A stretch of 64,000 nt of DNA, taken from contig CM065881.1 of the NCBI GenBank assembly GCA_033439255.1, positions 2,046,001-2,110,000 on the forward strand. Direction: 5' to 3'. A program made the translations under genes and the position numbers. The stretch is from Hericium rajendrae (taxonomy: Eukaryota; Basidiomycota; Agaricomycetes; Russulales; Hericiaceae). The notes beneath the pieces are model-generated. The model saw only the letters and a list, made by a program, of their open reading frames with translations, was not told the origin of the DNA and ran no database searches. Below, in pieces: positions 45,333 to 56,546 of this stretch; the first letter of the stretch is position 1; each line of letters starts with the position of its first letter.

Positions 45333-48300
45333 TCGAAGATCAAGGAGAGGTCGCCTTCATCGTTGATTTCGACTCGGAGACGCCGCAAATCACGGCTTAT
45401 GCCGCTATACCCCCAGAATGTTCCGAAAACCCAGAAAAACGCCAAGATCATCTTCAATCTCTTTATCTCTATGCCTGTGATGCCTCGCTTCTCGACTCTA
45501 GTCCGGGGGGTCCTTCGCTTTCGGATGCCCCCGATAAATCTAATTTGTTGTCCGCCTTTCTCTCCGCTACAGCCTGCAAGTCCGCTTCCGCTTCCAAGCA
45601 AGGTCGCCCGGGTCCGCCGCCTCCTGGCGCGACGGATACCGGTCCTCCTGTCGCCTCTTACGCCGCAAAGAAATACAAGCCAGTTGCCCAAAAAGTCCGC
45701 CCAGTATTTACGGACCTCCCCGAGCGTTTTCGGGTTCTCCGTAACATCAAAGGCGACCCTCTCCAAGACCTGCCGGAGTTATCTCCCAATCCGCCCCCGT
45801 TCGCTCCCACCGCCCGCTATACCGAAGAAAGAAAAGCGGTTATCGATCGCGCCCATCCAGAAGGTTTCCTCTGGCCCTCCGAGCGCGACCTACTCCACCA
45901 TTTCATGTGTCTCCACGATACCGCCTTCGCCTGGGACGATTCAGAGCGGGGACATTTCCGCGAAGACTTCTTCCCCTCAGTGGTTATGCCGGTGATACCG
46001 CACACCCCCTGGGTCTTGAAGAACCGTCCAATCCCGCCAGGCATCCATGACAAGGTCTGCGAGATTATCCGTACCAAGATCGCCGCCGGCGTATATGAGC
46101 CTTCGTCGTCGTCATATCGCTCACGCTGGTTCTGCGTCACCAAAAAGGATGGTACAAGCCTGCGCATTGTGCACAGTCTCGAACCACTCAACAAGGTCAC
46201 CATCGCTCACTCGGGCGTCCCGCCTTTTACCGACCAGCTCGCCGAGCAGTTCGCCGGGCGTGCTTGCGGCGGCATCCTCGATCTCTACGTTGGTTACGAC
46301 GAGCGACTCTTGGCGGAGGAGTCCCGCGACATGACCACGTTCCAAACCCCGTTCGGGCCCAAACGGCTCGTTACGCTGCCCATGGGGTGGACGAACTCCG
46401 TGCCTATCTTCCACGACGACGTTACCGAAATCCTCCGGCCAGAAATCCCAGCTGTCACCATGCCCTATATCGATGATGTCCCCATTAAAGGCCCAGCTAC
46501 CCGTTACGAGTTGCCCGGCGGAAATTTTGAAACTATACCCTGGAACCCAGGTATTCGTCGCTTTGTCTGGGAACACTTCCAGGGCGCGAACCGTGTCGTC
46601 CAACGCATGAAATATTGCGGTGGTACCTTCTCAGGGAAAAAGACTGTCCTTTGCGCGCCGGAAATCATCGTCGTCGGCCATAGATGCACGCCGGCGGGCC
46701 GTTTGCCAGAACTCAGCAACCTCGCCAAGGTCAGCAACTGGCAACCTTGTACCGACCTCTCGGACGTTCGCGCTTTCCTCGGGACCATTGGCGTGGCCCG
46801 CATCTTCATCAAGAACTTTGCAAAACGTGCTCACCATCTGGTACGGCTTACGCGCAAGGACACCCCATTCGAGTTCGGCCCAGACCAGTTGGCTGCGCAG
46901 GAAGACCTTAAACAAGCGCTACTCGCATCACCCGCCCTGCGCGCGATAGATTACGAGTCTCCCGCCTCAGTGATCCTGGGCGTCGACACCTCCTATATTG
47001 CCATCGGTTACCTACTCTGTCAACAGGATGTGGACGACCCCAAAGTTCGCCGGTATGCTCGCTTCGGCTCTATCGCCCTGAACGACCGTGAGGCGCGCTT
47101 CTCCCAACCAAAGCTGGAATTATATGGCCTATACCGGAGCCTTCGCGCACTCAAACTCTGGCTCATTGGCGTTCGCAACCTGATTATCGAAGTCGACGCC
47201 CGTTATATATCCGGCATGCTGAATAATCCCGATCTCGCCCCTAGTGCGTCCATGAACCGGTGGATCGTCGGCATCCTCATGTTTCAATTTACCCTGGTCC
47301 ACGTCCCTGGCGAGAAGCATGGGCCGGATGGCCTCTCCCGGCGCCGCCCCCAGGACGATGATGCGCCCGAACCCGACGACGACTTCGACGACTGGGTCGA
47401 CCGTGCTTATGGCTTTGTACACATAATAAATGTGCCTCGGATCGGCCACGACCGCCCTCAGCTGGCCCAACAGCTCATCTCGACCAATGTCGCCGCCGGC
47501 GATTTTGTCGCGCCTCCTCCGCAAGACCACTTGGCGTCCTACGCAGACGTTCCAAGGTCCGAAAAATCCCTCCTCACGGATGCCCGACTGCGCGCCGTCA
47601 CCGACTTCCTGCTCCATCCGATCCGCCCTGACGGACTGACGGACCGGGAATACGCTCGCTTCCTGCGTTATTGCCGCGACTTCTTCATGAAAGGTGGCCG
47701 CCTCTGGAAGCGCGACAAGACAAATGCGCACAAACTAGTGCTCCCGCCGACCGGCCGCTGGGCTGCTCTCGTTGAGACTCACGAGTCCGCGGGACACCGT
47801 GGCGTCGCCGCAACCGCCCTCCTGCTCGCGGTCCGTTTCTGGTGGCCTTTTATGGGCTCGGATGTCGCTTGGTTCGTCCGTTCGTGCCATATTTGCCAAG
47901 CGTTCCAGATCCGCAAAGTTCTTATCCCGCCAACGGTTGCGGTGCCCGCGCCTTTATTTGCGAAAATGTACATGGATACCATGCACCTGCCGAAATCCAA
48001 CAATATGCAATACCTGGTCCAAGGGCGCTGCTCGGTGTCCCACTTTCCCGAATGGCGCATGCTGCGCAAAGAACGCAGCGAGCACATTGCTGATTGGATT
48101 TACCAAGACATCTTGTGCCGCTGGGGTATGCTCACCGAAATCGTGTCCGACAACGGCGGCCCGTTCGTTAAAGCCTTGACGCAGCTGGAAAAGAAGTACC
48201 ACGTCCGGCATATCCGCATCTCGGGCTATAACTCGAGAGCCAACGGCATCGCTGAGCGTGCACACTTTGACGTACGCCAAGCCCTGATCAAGGCCGCCGA

Positions 48301-49033
48301 CGGCGTGGAGAAGAATTGGAGCTACTCAGCCCACTCCGTGTTCTGGTCGGAACGTATCACCATCCGCCGGCGCATGGGCTGTTCCCCATACTTCGCGGTA
48401 ACCGGTACGCACCCCCTGATGCCGCTCGATATCGCGGAAGCCACCTACCTGCTACCGCCGCCCGAGGCGATCTTGTCCTCTACCGACCTGATCGCCTCCC
48501 GCGCTCTTGCCCTGCAGAAGCGTCAAAAGGACCTTCAGCGACTTCACAGCCGCGTCTACGAGGCCCGCCTCCAGGCAGCACGAAAATTCGAACTGGAACA
48601 TGAACGCACGATCCGCGACTTTGACTTTCGCCGCGGCGAACTGGTACTTGTCCGCAATTCCGCGTACAGCACCAGCCATTCCCGGAAGACCAAACCGCGC
48701 TACCTAGGCCCGTACCTCGTCCTCGGCCGCAACAAGGGGCGTGCTTACCTCTTGTGTGAGCTCGACGGTACGTTATTCGACCGGCCCACCGCAGCCTACC
48801 GCGTTGTCCCGTATTTCGCCCGTACCATCCTCGATCACCCGCCATTGGAAGATTTCCTCGATGTCGGCATCGAGCAGTTTGAACGTTTACTCGCCTCCAC
48901 CGTCACAGACCCGGATGACGAAACCGCCGGCAGCGACCTCGGCGGGTCGACAGGTCCCGACCAAGTTCGCCCGCGGCGTCCTCTGACCACTCGACTAGCG
49001 AGGAGGACTGAGGGCAGTCCATTTTTCAGTTAG
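45329..49033 (+). CDS. Gypsy pol: reverse transcriptase, RNase H, integrase
   Basis: This frame overlaps the end of gag by 4 nt and lies in the -1 frame, consistent with the ribosomal frameshift used by many Gypsy elements. The RT has YIDD near 46466, RNase H spans about 46960-47330, the integrase HHCC zinc domain is near 47770-47920 and the integrase core near 47960-48300, followed by a GPY-like segment near 48700. The order RT-RNase H-integrase places it in Ty3/Gypsy. It looks whole. Confidence 0.88.
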   Translation: MIEDQGEVAFIVDFDSETPQITAYAAIPPECSENPEKRQDHLQSLYLYACDASLLDSSPGGPSLSDAPDKSNLLSAFLSATACKSASASKQGRPGPPPPGATDTGPPVASYAAKKYKPVAQKVRPVFTDLPERFRVLRNIKGDPLQDLPELSPNPPPFAPTARYTEERKAVIDRAHPEGFLWPSERDLLHHFMCLHDTAFAWDDSERGHFREDFFPSVVMPVIPHTPWVLKNRPIPPGIHDKVCEIIRTKIAAGVYEPSSSSYRSRWFCVTKKDGTSLRIVHSLEPLNKVTIAHSGVPPFTDQLAEQFAGRACGGILDLYVGYDERLLAEESRDMTTFQTPFGPKRLVTLPMGWTNSVPIFHDDVTEILRPEIPAVTMPYIDDVPIKGPATRYELPGGNFETIPWNPGIRRFVWEHFQGANRVVQRMKYCGGTFSGKKTVLCAPEIIVVGHRCTPAGRLPELSNLAKVSNWQPCTDLSDVRAFLGTIGVARIFIKNFAKRAHHLVRLTRKDTPFEFGPDQLAAQEDLKQALLASPALRAIDYESPASVILGVDTSYIAIGYLLCQQDVDDPKVRRYARFGSIALNDREARFSQPKLELYGLYRSLRALKLWLIGVRNLIIEVDARYISGMLNNPDLAPSASMNRWIVGILMFQFTLVHVPGEKHGPDGLSRRRPQDDDAPEPDDDFDDWVDRAYGFVHIINVPRIGHDRPQLAQQLISTNVAAGDFVAPPPQDHLASYADVPRSEKSLLTDARLRAVTDFLLHPIRPDGLTDREYARFLRYCRDFFMKGGRLWKRDKTNAHKLVLPPTGRWAALVETHESAGHRGVAATALLLAVRFWWPFMGSDVAWFVRSCHICQAFQIRKVLIPPTVAVPAPLFAKMYMDTMHLPKSNNMQYLVQGRCSVSHFPEWRMLRKERSEHIADWIYQDILCRWGMLTEIVSDNGGPFVKALTQLEKKYHVRHIRISGYNSRANGIAERAHFDVRQALIKAADGVEKNWSYSAHSVFWSERITIRRRMGCSPYFAVTGTHPLMPLDIAEATYLLPPPEAILSSTDLIASRALALQKRQKDLQRLHSRVYEARLQAARKFELEHERTIRDFDFRRGELVLVRNSAYSTSHSRKTKPRYLGPYLVLGRNKGRAYLLCELDGTLFDRPTAAYRVVPYFARTILDHPPLEDFLDVGIEQFERLLASTVTDPDDETAGSDLGGSTGPDQVRPRRPLTTRLARRTEGSPFFS

Positions 49034-49467
49034 GGGGAGTAGAGGCCGTCAGTCAAGCGTGTCGACGACCTTGGACGCCCCACCAATACCCACACGCACG
49101 AAATAAATCTATTGTTACTTGCATTTCGACAAACTCGCCTTGGGCGATCTTCATACCATCCACCACTCAGATGTTACCTTCACCAATCGTATAGGCCCTG
49201 ACAAGATCGCCTGGGGCGACTTTGTTTCTTTCTGGTTTTCCCCTTTAGATTCACACAGGTTCAGACTTCAAGATGGGCTCCCATTCGGCAGGAGCAACGA
49301 TACAGTAGGACTCGGCGTCCCGATTACGAGCGACCTATAGTAAAAAGCCGGGCCTAAGGCCCGGGCAACACAAAACGTATGCGACAACTTCCACGACGAC
49401 AAAACAAGATAGCAAATTTAAAAGGGGAGGGTCTTTCCCTCCCCGCGCAAAGCGACAGCCCCGCTCG

Positions 49468-51388
49468 TCAGGAGTCAGCCGGCACGACTTCCTCTGACGC
49501 GGCCACCTCAGCGACAGGAGCCGCCGTCGGCTCCAACGGCTCACCAGGACCCTCGACCGAAGGAACGGGGGACTCCCTCGCGAGCGGGCGCGAAGACGGA
49601 CCCGCGGTGGGACTCGCCGCGGCCTCCTCCTCTGCGTCGCTAGCGGCGTCCGCAGGCTCGTCCTTGGCGACCTTGCCCTCTTCATCCGCCTCCGCCGCGA
49701 TATACTCGCCGCGCGTGCCCGTATAGAGGGCCGTGACGAGCCTCTCGACGGCGAGGATCTGGCCGTGGTTCGACATGCGTTGGAGGTACAAACCGACGAG
49801 CTGCCGCTCGGTCTCCGCAAGCAGGGTGCGGCGGAGCGACGAATCGCGCGGAATGCACACGTAGGGGTCGACGTAGTCCCAGGCCCCTGGACGGAAGCCG
49901 TTGGAGACCGGGAACGGAAGGCGAGATGCGAGCACCTCGAACGGGGCTGTAGGATGGTCATCCGGTCAGCAAACGCGTAGCAACAGTGGGGTAGCGACTT
50001 ACGGAGCGCGCCCGCGGAGTCTGGTATCCCCGGCAAGACCACGGGGGAGTCGGCCACCTGGTCGCGACCAGAAGAAGCCGCGGCGGCGCGCGCAGCAACG
50101 GGATCCACGACGGGCGCACCCATCCGCGTCAGATGCGCGTTGAGGTCGACACAGGCGAGGCAGGAAGTGCGCTTCTCGCTGCACTCGCAGCATCGCTCGT
50201 GCTTCGCGCGCCCGACGTTCTTCGCAGGGAGGACCCGGCGGAGGCACTCCTTGCCCTCGTTGATGCACGCGGTGCACCACTGCTCGGGCAGGCACTACGC
50301 AAACAGAAAATTAGCGTCGAGCACAGGTGGAGGAGATGGGTACTTACCGGACCCCACTTCTCATCGGGCTCCTTGGCCTTGGCCTTCCCTTTCCCCTCGT
50401 TCGCAGCGACGGCGCCAGCCGGCCCCGTACGCGCCCTCTTCGCCGGCGGGGGCACTTCGACAATCTCGTCCCCCGCCTCCTCCTCCTCGACAGGTGCTAC
50501 GGCCTTGCGCTTGGCCGCGCGAGTCGCGGCGGACACTGGAGCGTCCAGAGCCGGGTCTACGTCCCGCTCGGCGGACGCGTCTACAACACCGGTGGCGGTC
50601 AACAGGGCGGCGACTTCGAGGCGGTCTTGCTCACCGGTCTGCGAGCGGGGCGGCGACGGAGCCCTGGTGCGCGTGGAAGACGAGGCCTGCGGGGTCTCGT
50701 TGGTTGGCGCGGCCGCCCTTTTGCCCTTAGGGGGCCCTGTCTTGCGCGTTGAAACGGGCGCGACCTGCGCGGGCCCCTTGCCCTTGGGTGTCGCGGCCGC
50801 GAGCGGGGTGTCGTCGTCGCTCTCCTCGAGCTCGTCGGTCTCCCGGTCCTCTGTCTCGGTCGGGTCTTCGGGGGGCTCGAAGACGTCGAGCACCTTGGCA
50901 CCCCACTTGCGGTCGGACTTCAGCTCGAGGCGGCTGAAGACTACACGGGCGTCGGCGATCCCGCGACGGAAGAAATCGTTGTCGAGGTGGGTCGGTCGAC
51001 CTCAAGAGAGGGCCCTGTCAGGAGTGGTGGTCAGCGGGGACGGAAGCAAAACGTGCGCCGGCGGACTCACCAAGCAACTGGCAACCTGGGTGATCCACTC
51101 TGCCCAGACATTGCCGGGGTCGCCTTCGCGCGGGTGGCCTGACCCGAAGAGGCGTTCGAGAGCCTGAATACCCTTGGGGCGGTTGTCGACGTATGCGCGA
51201 GCCATGGGAGACGAGGTGCTGAGGAGCGAGTCGCCTCGCAACTCAGTGTTCATAAGGACTCCGCGACAAGACGGAAGCGCCTGGCGAATTGCCTCCGGAG
51301 AAGCCCCCGCGTACAGGTAGCTTCGCAGCTTCGCGCAGAAGCCCGCGACGCGGGCACCCGGCCAAAACAGTTGTCGCTTCGGACTCAA
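49468..51388 (-). CDS. Antisense cargo gene 1: Cys-rich acidic protein
   Basis: Not recognised. Several exons on the minus strand inside the Gypsy element. The 5' part starts MSPKRQLFWPGARVAGFCAK. The middle is acidic and Pro/Ser/Lys-rich with a likely nuclear signal (PPPAKRARTG near 50450). An exon after a GT-AG intron (50297-50346) carries a cysteine cluster, CLPEQWCTACINEGKECLRR and later CCECSEKRTSCLACVDLN, arranged like a double zinc-binding motif. The last exon ends ASEEVVPADS at 49468. Exon borders in the 5' part are uncertain and I cannot say whether the gene is whole. The cysteine cluster and nuclear signal suggest nucleic-acid binding; that is inference. Confidence 0.55.
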
Positions 51389-51558
51389 TCAGGATCTCAG
51401 GCCCCGATTGGCGCCCATTTGTCATTTCAGCCGCGTCTCGCGAACAGGAAGCCTATTCAACGACGGGCAAGTCCCACAGACAGCATAGTGCGCCTTGGCA
51501 CCAGAATAGTTCAATTGAGCGGCGAGGCATGCTCGCCACCGGCGTACATCGTACTATA

Positions 51559-52311
51559 CTAATCCGCGGCCCCTCCCGCGACCCTGTCACGGGCGCCCTC
51601 CTCGTCTGCTCGGTAGGGCGGAAGCCGCAGCAGCTCGGCCAAGTCGAGTGCCTCCGCCACTAGGCGGTGCATCGTCTCTAGCTCATGCGGATCCTCGCTC
51701 ACCTCTCCCCCGGCGTCTTCCCACGGCAACTCCGGCGCGGAGACCGCTTGATGCAGCCTGGCGAACAACGGCTCCAGAGCCCGCTTGCAGGCCTCCGCGT
51801 CTATGACGTCATACTGGTACTTGCGGCAGGTGATATCGATTTCCTCCAGGGCCACCGCGCGGCGCGTCTCCCACAGCTCGGACTCGGCCACGGACAGGCG
51901 GTCCGCGGCATCTACCTGATGGTGCTCCAGGGAATCGAGCCACTCGCGCTTCAGCGACGGCATGAGGTACCAACCCCAGTCGAGCCAACGGCGGACTTTC
52001 CCGGACGCGCGGGCGGCCTCGGACAGGAAGTGGTCCGACATCTGCGTGATGTCATCCTGCAGACCCACGTCGATGGCGCCAGCGTAGCGCTGGTAGTCCT
52101 TCTGGAGTCCCGAGAATTAGCAGGTACGCAACAACGCCGCAAACGAGCTTGGACGTACTACGGCGACCATGAGGTCTCGACCCCAGATCTCGCGTTCCCG
52201 GATGACCGCGTCGCGCTTGGACAGCGTGGACGCATCGAGCGGGGTCCACGAGCGCTCCGAAAGGAGCCAGGTCACTTTCTGGCGGAAGACTTGATCAAGG
52301 AAGGTGTTCAT
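51559..52311 (-). CDS. Antisense cargo gene 2: helical protein of unknown function
   Basis: Not recognised. It begins MNTFLDQVFRQKVTWLLSER about 200 bp from the 3' LTR, pointing away from it. After a GT-AG intron near 52103-52157 it continues through VGLQDDITQMSDHFLSEAAR and VRRWLDWGWYLMPSLKREWL, then LSVAESELWETRRAVALEEI, a mostly helical, charged protein of about 210 residues ending VAGGAAD. It lies head to tail upstream of cargo gene 1 on the same strand. The antisense strand of the 3' LTR could supply a promoter. Confidence 0.55.
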
Positions 52312-52508
52312 CGGGACAAGACTGCCGGGCGCGAAGATGGCTCGGAGTTGAGTGCCCTCCCGGGGCGTAGATGCCTTTTATAGGCTCGCTGCAGCACACC
52401 CGCCCAGGGCGCCGTCGCACAATCGGCTTCACGCATGTCCGCGCCCGAATCCCTCGTGGGGCTCCAGATTAGACTACGGAGAGTCTAAATTTTCAGTTAG
52501 GGGGAGAA

Positions 52509-53484
52509 TGATGCGCCCTTTAGCGCGCCTTGCAACGGCATTGCCCACTCCCGCCTCCTTGCCCGTCCCGCTTCACTTCACCTCAGCCGCACCAAGTCCG
52601 CCCACCGCGACGTTGCTCCCCGCACAGGACAAGCGCCCCCACGGGTTCGGGACCGACCGGGTCGGACTAAAGCCGGCGTCCCGTGGTCCGATGCACCGAA
52701 CGGGCAGGAGATCAACCGGCCGGACGAGTCAGCGGCACAGGAACAGAAGCGCGCCCAGAGAACCAGCCGGCTCAATCAACGCGCCCTCGAACGCCCCACG
52801 CCCCCGGATCACGAGCGGCGCCCGCGACAGTGCGCTACTGACGTCATCCCAGCCATTCAAGCTCGACGTGCCCGCCGTTCCCGACGCACGCCCCGGGCGA
52901 CGTTGTAAGGCGGCACCTTTGATTCGTTCGTACCACGCGCACGCCCTCTGCCCTGCACGGGCCGAGTCGCAACGACTCCACTCGCCAAGGGACCCGGAGC
53001 AGGCAGGATCAGGAAGGAATTGGAGATTGGGTCGGTCAGCGGGAGGTTGTCGTAGGGAGTCGCGCCGGGCCGCCAGAGGCGGCCTTGCCCATTTGTACCG
53101 TAGCTACTGACTTAGAGAATCGGAACGGAATCTGCCTTTTTCCCCTCAGAGCTCAGATCTCACAAAGCCCGCCGTTTGACGTTCTCACCCCAGTCTCTAA
53201 GCACGTCTCAGACGTAGCTCTTCTCACTTTCTCGTGTCGCTCATCATATTCGTCGTACTCGTCGCCGCGCCGTTATCTACAAGCCGTATCACCTAAGACC
53301 CGTGAGTCTTGTCGTACCGTCATCGTCCCTAGCAGAGCCGTGTCGGAAGTCGCCCGCGCGCAGCAAGCTCGCCCTCCGCGGCCTTGCTCCCCTACCCGTA
53401 GTACGATCACCCGTCAGCTACACGTCTCGGCGCTCCCCTCTTGAGATACTTGGTCCCCTCGCACCCCCCGGTACTCTGTTGGTT
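52509..53484 (+). repeat. 3' LTR of Gypsy element
   Basis: Second LTR of the element at 41377, 976 bp, preceded by the purine tract TTAGGGGGAGAA. Confidence 0.9.
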
Positions 53485-56400
53485 CTTCATGCTCTCCTCA
53501 TCCTCCCTCTGAAGCGAAATTTCACTGTATTTCCTTCAAAATTTCTTCTATTCCTTCGAAACTTGCTCCGTGGAATCCATGGAGCATTTGATACACCTTT
53601 GCATAACCGCTTTCACCCTGGGAGAAGACCCAACCTGTCAAATCTTCGCCATAGTCCATCTCCTATGGCCGGACTATCCTGGGGCTCATGAAGTCAGTTC
53701 TGCACGGATCCTTATACGGACAGGACGCCTCGATTTGGACCATCCACACGAATCCAACGAGCCCTTGCACGAGCTGATTGGAGCCCTAGTTCCCATTTCA
53801 TCGGCGATCCTGCTCTGCCTGGAGGAGAGATCATATTGCACTGCTGTATCTCTCCTTTCCCTCTATCGATTTGGAACCGGGTTTTTGCACGTCAATGTGT
53901 GCCTTTAGGACCGTTCCGCTCACTGGGACGCTTTTCAGAGTGTCCAGCCATCCCCTTGGAATCCGAGGGTATCAAGGACGCTTCCTGGTGCGCTAAGATG
54001 GCCATAGCGTGGCGCTCATGCTAGCTATGACCAAACGGACTTTTGGCCCGAGTCCGCATTGCAAATACGCTTCGAACGAGCCCTCATACGTCCAGATCCG
54101 ACCACCGGTTCTCATTATGCTCGAGGGGCTACTCACCCTGCTGCCCCTCCTGAGTGCCAGCTGGTATCTCCCTTAATACTGGACCGATTTCGAAGCGGTC
54201 TTTTGCACTCGACTCGCATTATTGACCCGGTACTGGAACACCAAAACGATTTGAGGGACGTCCAGCCGTTCCTCCGGAATTGTGTCCATAGTCCAGGGGA
54301 TTCCCCAGGCAGCCCCAGCTCCATATCTCCGTGACCAGGGGTGCTATCAACAAGCGGTTTCTTGTCATCTATTCCTTTATTTCACCATATCCATTCGTCT
54401 TAAGACCAGGAGGCTGGGGGGGCTGCCAATGGCCGGACTTGGGCGACCCTGGGCAATGTAGTGGCACTTGGATGAAGCTCTGTGGTATCCACTGGAGCTT
54501 CATTCCTCCTGTTCTTCCTACATTCAGCCTACCCTTTGCAAACGCTTTTCAACAAGCCCAAGATCGTGCTGATTGGTCCAGCCGTTCTCAAGATCGAATC
54601 ATCTCCTCTTCCTCCTCCCTCTGGGGCGAATTTTCCTTGTATCTTCTTCAATTCTCCTCCAATTCTTTCGAAACCTTTCTCGGTGGAATCCACTGAGAAT
54701 TCGCTTTCGTATTCCTGCATTTGTTTTGCCCTGAGAGGCTCCTTTCTTCGCCATCTCTCTGGCCCTGCCTGTTCTTCAGGCCAGACTTATCTCTACACCC
54801 AAGGCCGAATATCTGGCGGATTGTCAAACGGTTTGAACACCCAAGTTTGCGTTTTTAATGCGATTCCAACAAGCCCTCATACGACCTGATACGACCAGCC
54901 CTTCCCATTTCACCTATGGGGCCACAGCCTCTGGGAAGGGTCCAGACTGCATATCCATATCTCTGCCGTCCGTGGATCAATTCCTAAGCGGATTCTTGCA
55001 TCTGGACCGCAATAATCATCGTATTCTGGGGCACCCAAAACGTCTCTACAAACGCTATCCCATTCCGTTGGATTCCAATGGAACTGATGGCGCTCTTGGG
55101 TGCCTTAGAAGGCTTGTAGCGCTCGATCCACATGTGCTATCGCTGCAAACTCTTCTGGTCCTTAACACGTTCATAAAGGGGATCTAAACGAGCCCTCACC
55201 CATTGTCATCCACCCAGCCGTTCCCATTCGACCTTCGCCTGGCTTTTGCAGCTAGCCATCCTCCCTATCCTGCCACATCTCCTTCGTTTCTGGACCAATT
55301 TGGATGCGGATTTTTGCGCTCTGCTCGCATACTCGAACGCTTTTGAATCCCTATACAAGCTCTGGGGTATTCTATGGCTTGGGTAGTCATCCAGCAAGTC
55401 ACTTGGCGATTTAGGCCTCTTTTGGCTCGGCCATATCTCGGCATCCAGACCACTAATCAACAAGCGGATTTTTGCATCTCCTCCGCATTGTTCACACCTC
55501 CAAACGCGCCCTCACACGTCCTAATCCGACATGACGTTGCTCCGCAAATCCCTTCTCTCCATCCTCATCTCCTTCAACATCCTAGGGATGGCATCCATCC
55601 CTTTCTGCTTATCTGCAACCCTCGCTACTCTTACGCTCTGTGATCCTCATTCAATCCTGTCTACTCTCAACTCAAATCTCCTGCACCAGTCTGGGGGGGC
55701 TCGCACGCCTCACTCATCGTCCATCCTCGACCCCACCATCCACCCATATTTTGGACTTCCATCTAGTTTCTGATGCGGAGTCTGGGGGGGCTTGTGTGAC
55801 TAGGGCCTGTGGCACAGTTTTCAGGATTTTGGGACCTTAGAGGTATGGAGGTTTCGCTCCCCCTGTCCATCTACTGGGAGTACCTGCACAGAGCTAGCGA
55901 TGGGGGGCTATAGGGATGTATAGGAGGGAGGCTGGAGCCTTGCAGAGCACTGGATCCAGCATTCCTTTGGAGTCAGACCCTTAGGGCTGAGAGCAGCTGG
56001 GAGCTGCATAGGAGCTTGTGAGATCCTGCCTTCCTGCTGTGAGCAGACTGGAGGAGTGGCTGGATGTCTCAGGCCTCAGCCATCCTGAGACCAGCTTGGA
56101 GACCTAGGAGCTGAAGAGATCCTGTCTCTTTGCTGAGAGCAGTCTGGAGTCTGGGTGGCTGAGATAGCCTGTGGCCTTGGCTTAGCATCTTTCATCCTTC
56201 CCTTTTGGATGTGAAGTGCTGCAGCTGGAGGACTTGTAGCTTGGCTAGGGTTGGAGGCTGCTCTGTTAAAAGAGCTTGGTGCAGTTAAGTCTGGAGCTGC
56301 AGAGCTTCACATGCAGATTTTCTCTTCAATTTTCTTCTCTAATTTTTCACTCTAATTTTTCACTCTAATTTTTCACTTTTATCTTGTTTCTACTTTCTTC

Positions 56401-56546
56401 TCTAGATTTTTCTCTGATTTTTCTACTTTAACCTTTTTTCTTCTTTTCTAATTTTGTCTTGTTCCCTTTCTGCTTTGTTCATTCTCAGCTTTGCACTACT
56501 CACTTTGTGTTCAGGAGTCTCAAAGACCAAGAAAGTGGGGAGGCTC
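53485..56546 (+). repeat. Outer element interior, right part: degenerate tandem repeats
   Basis: Non-coding sequence in which a GCGGATTTTTGCA-like motif recurs near 53877, 54192, 54989, 55307 and 55463, and a GAGCCCTCATACGTCC-like motif recurs near 53757, 54080, 54866, 55190 and 55503. Spacings cluster at about 315-320 bp with one of about 156, so a unit of ~157 bp or its double is likely. The last ~250 bp are TC-rich (TTTTTCACTCTAA repeated). No retroelement protein is visible. Confidence 0.6.

Larger units (their letters stand above)
49040..52489. other. Extra 3.5 kb block between pol and 3' LTR, antisense genes
   Basis: Both edges carry the same 17 bp, TTTTCAGTTAGGGGGAG (49023-49039 and 52490-52506), the sequence expected once, at the end of pol and just before the 3' LTR. 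The block therefore looks like an addition to an otherwise standard Gypsy element. It is GC-rich and holds two spliced minus-strand genes. A near-perfect palindrome, CCGGGCCTAAGGCCCGG, lies near 49349 beyond the 3' end of the first gene. Confidence 0.75.
41377..53484 (+). mobile_element. Ty3/Gypsy LTR retrotransposon with antisense cargo, ~12.1 kb
   Basis: LTRs of about 977 bp (41377-42353 and 52509-53484) start TGATGCGCCC and differ at only about four positions, so the insertion is young. Between them lie gag-protease (42825-45332), pol with RT, RNase H and integrase in Gypsy order (45329-49033), and an extra 3.5 kb block with antisense genes. The element looks whole in its main frames. A purine tract (TTAGGGGGAG) precedes the 3' LTR. 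I found no clear target duplication: AGCGC precedes the 5' LTR and CTTCA follows the 3' LTR. It sits inside the outer LTR element in the same orientation. Confidence 0.9.
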
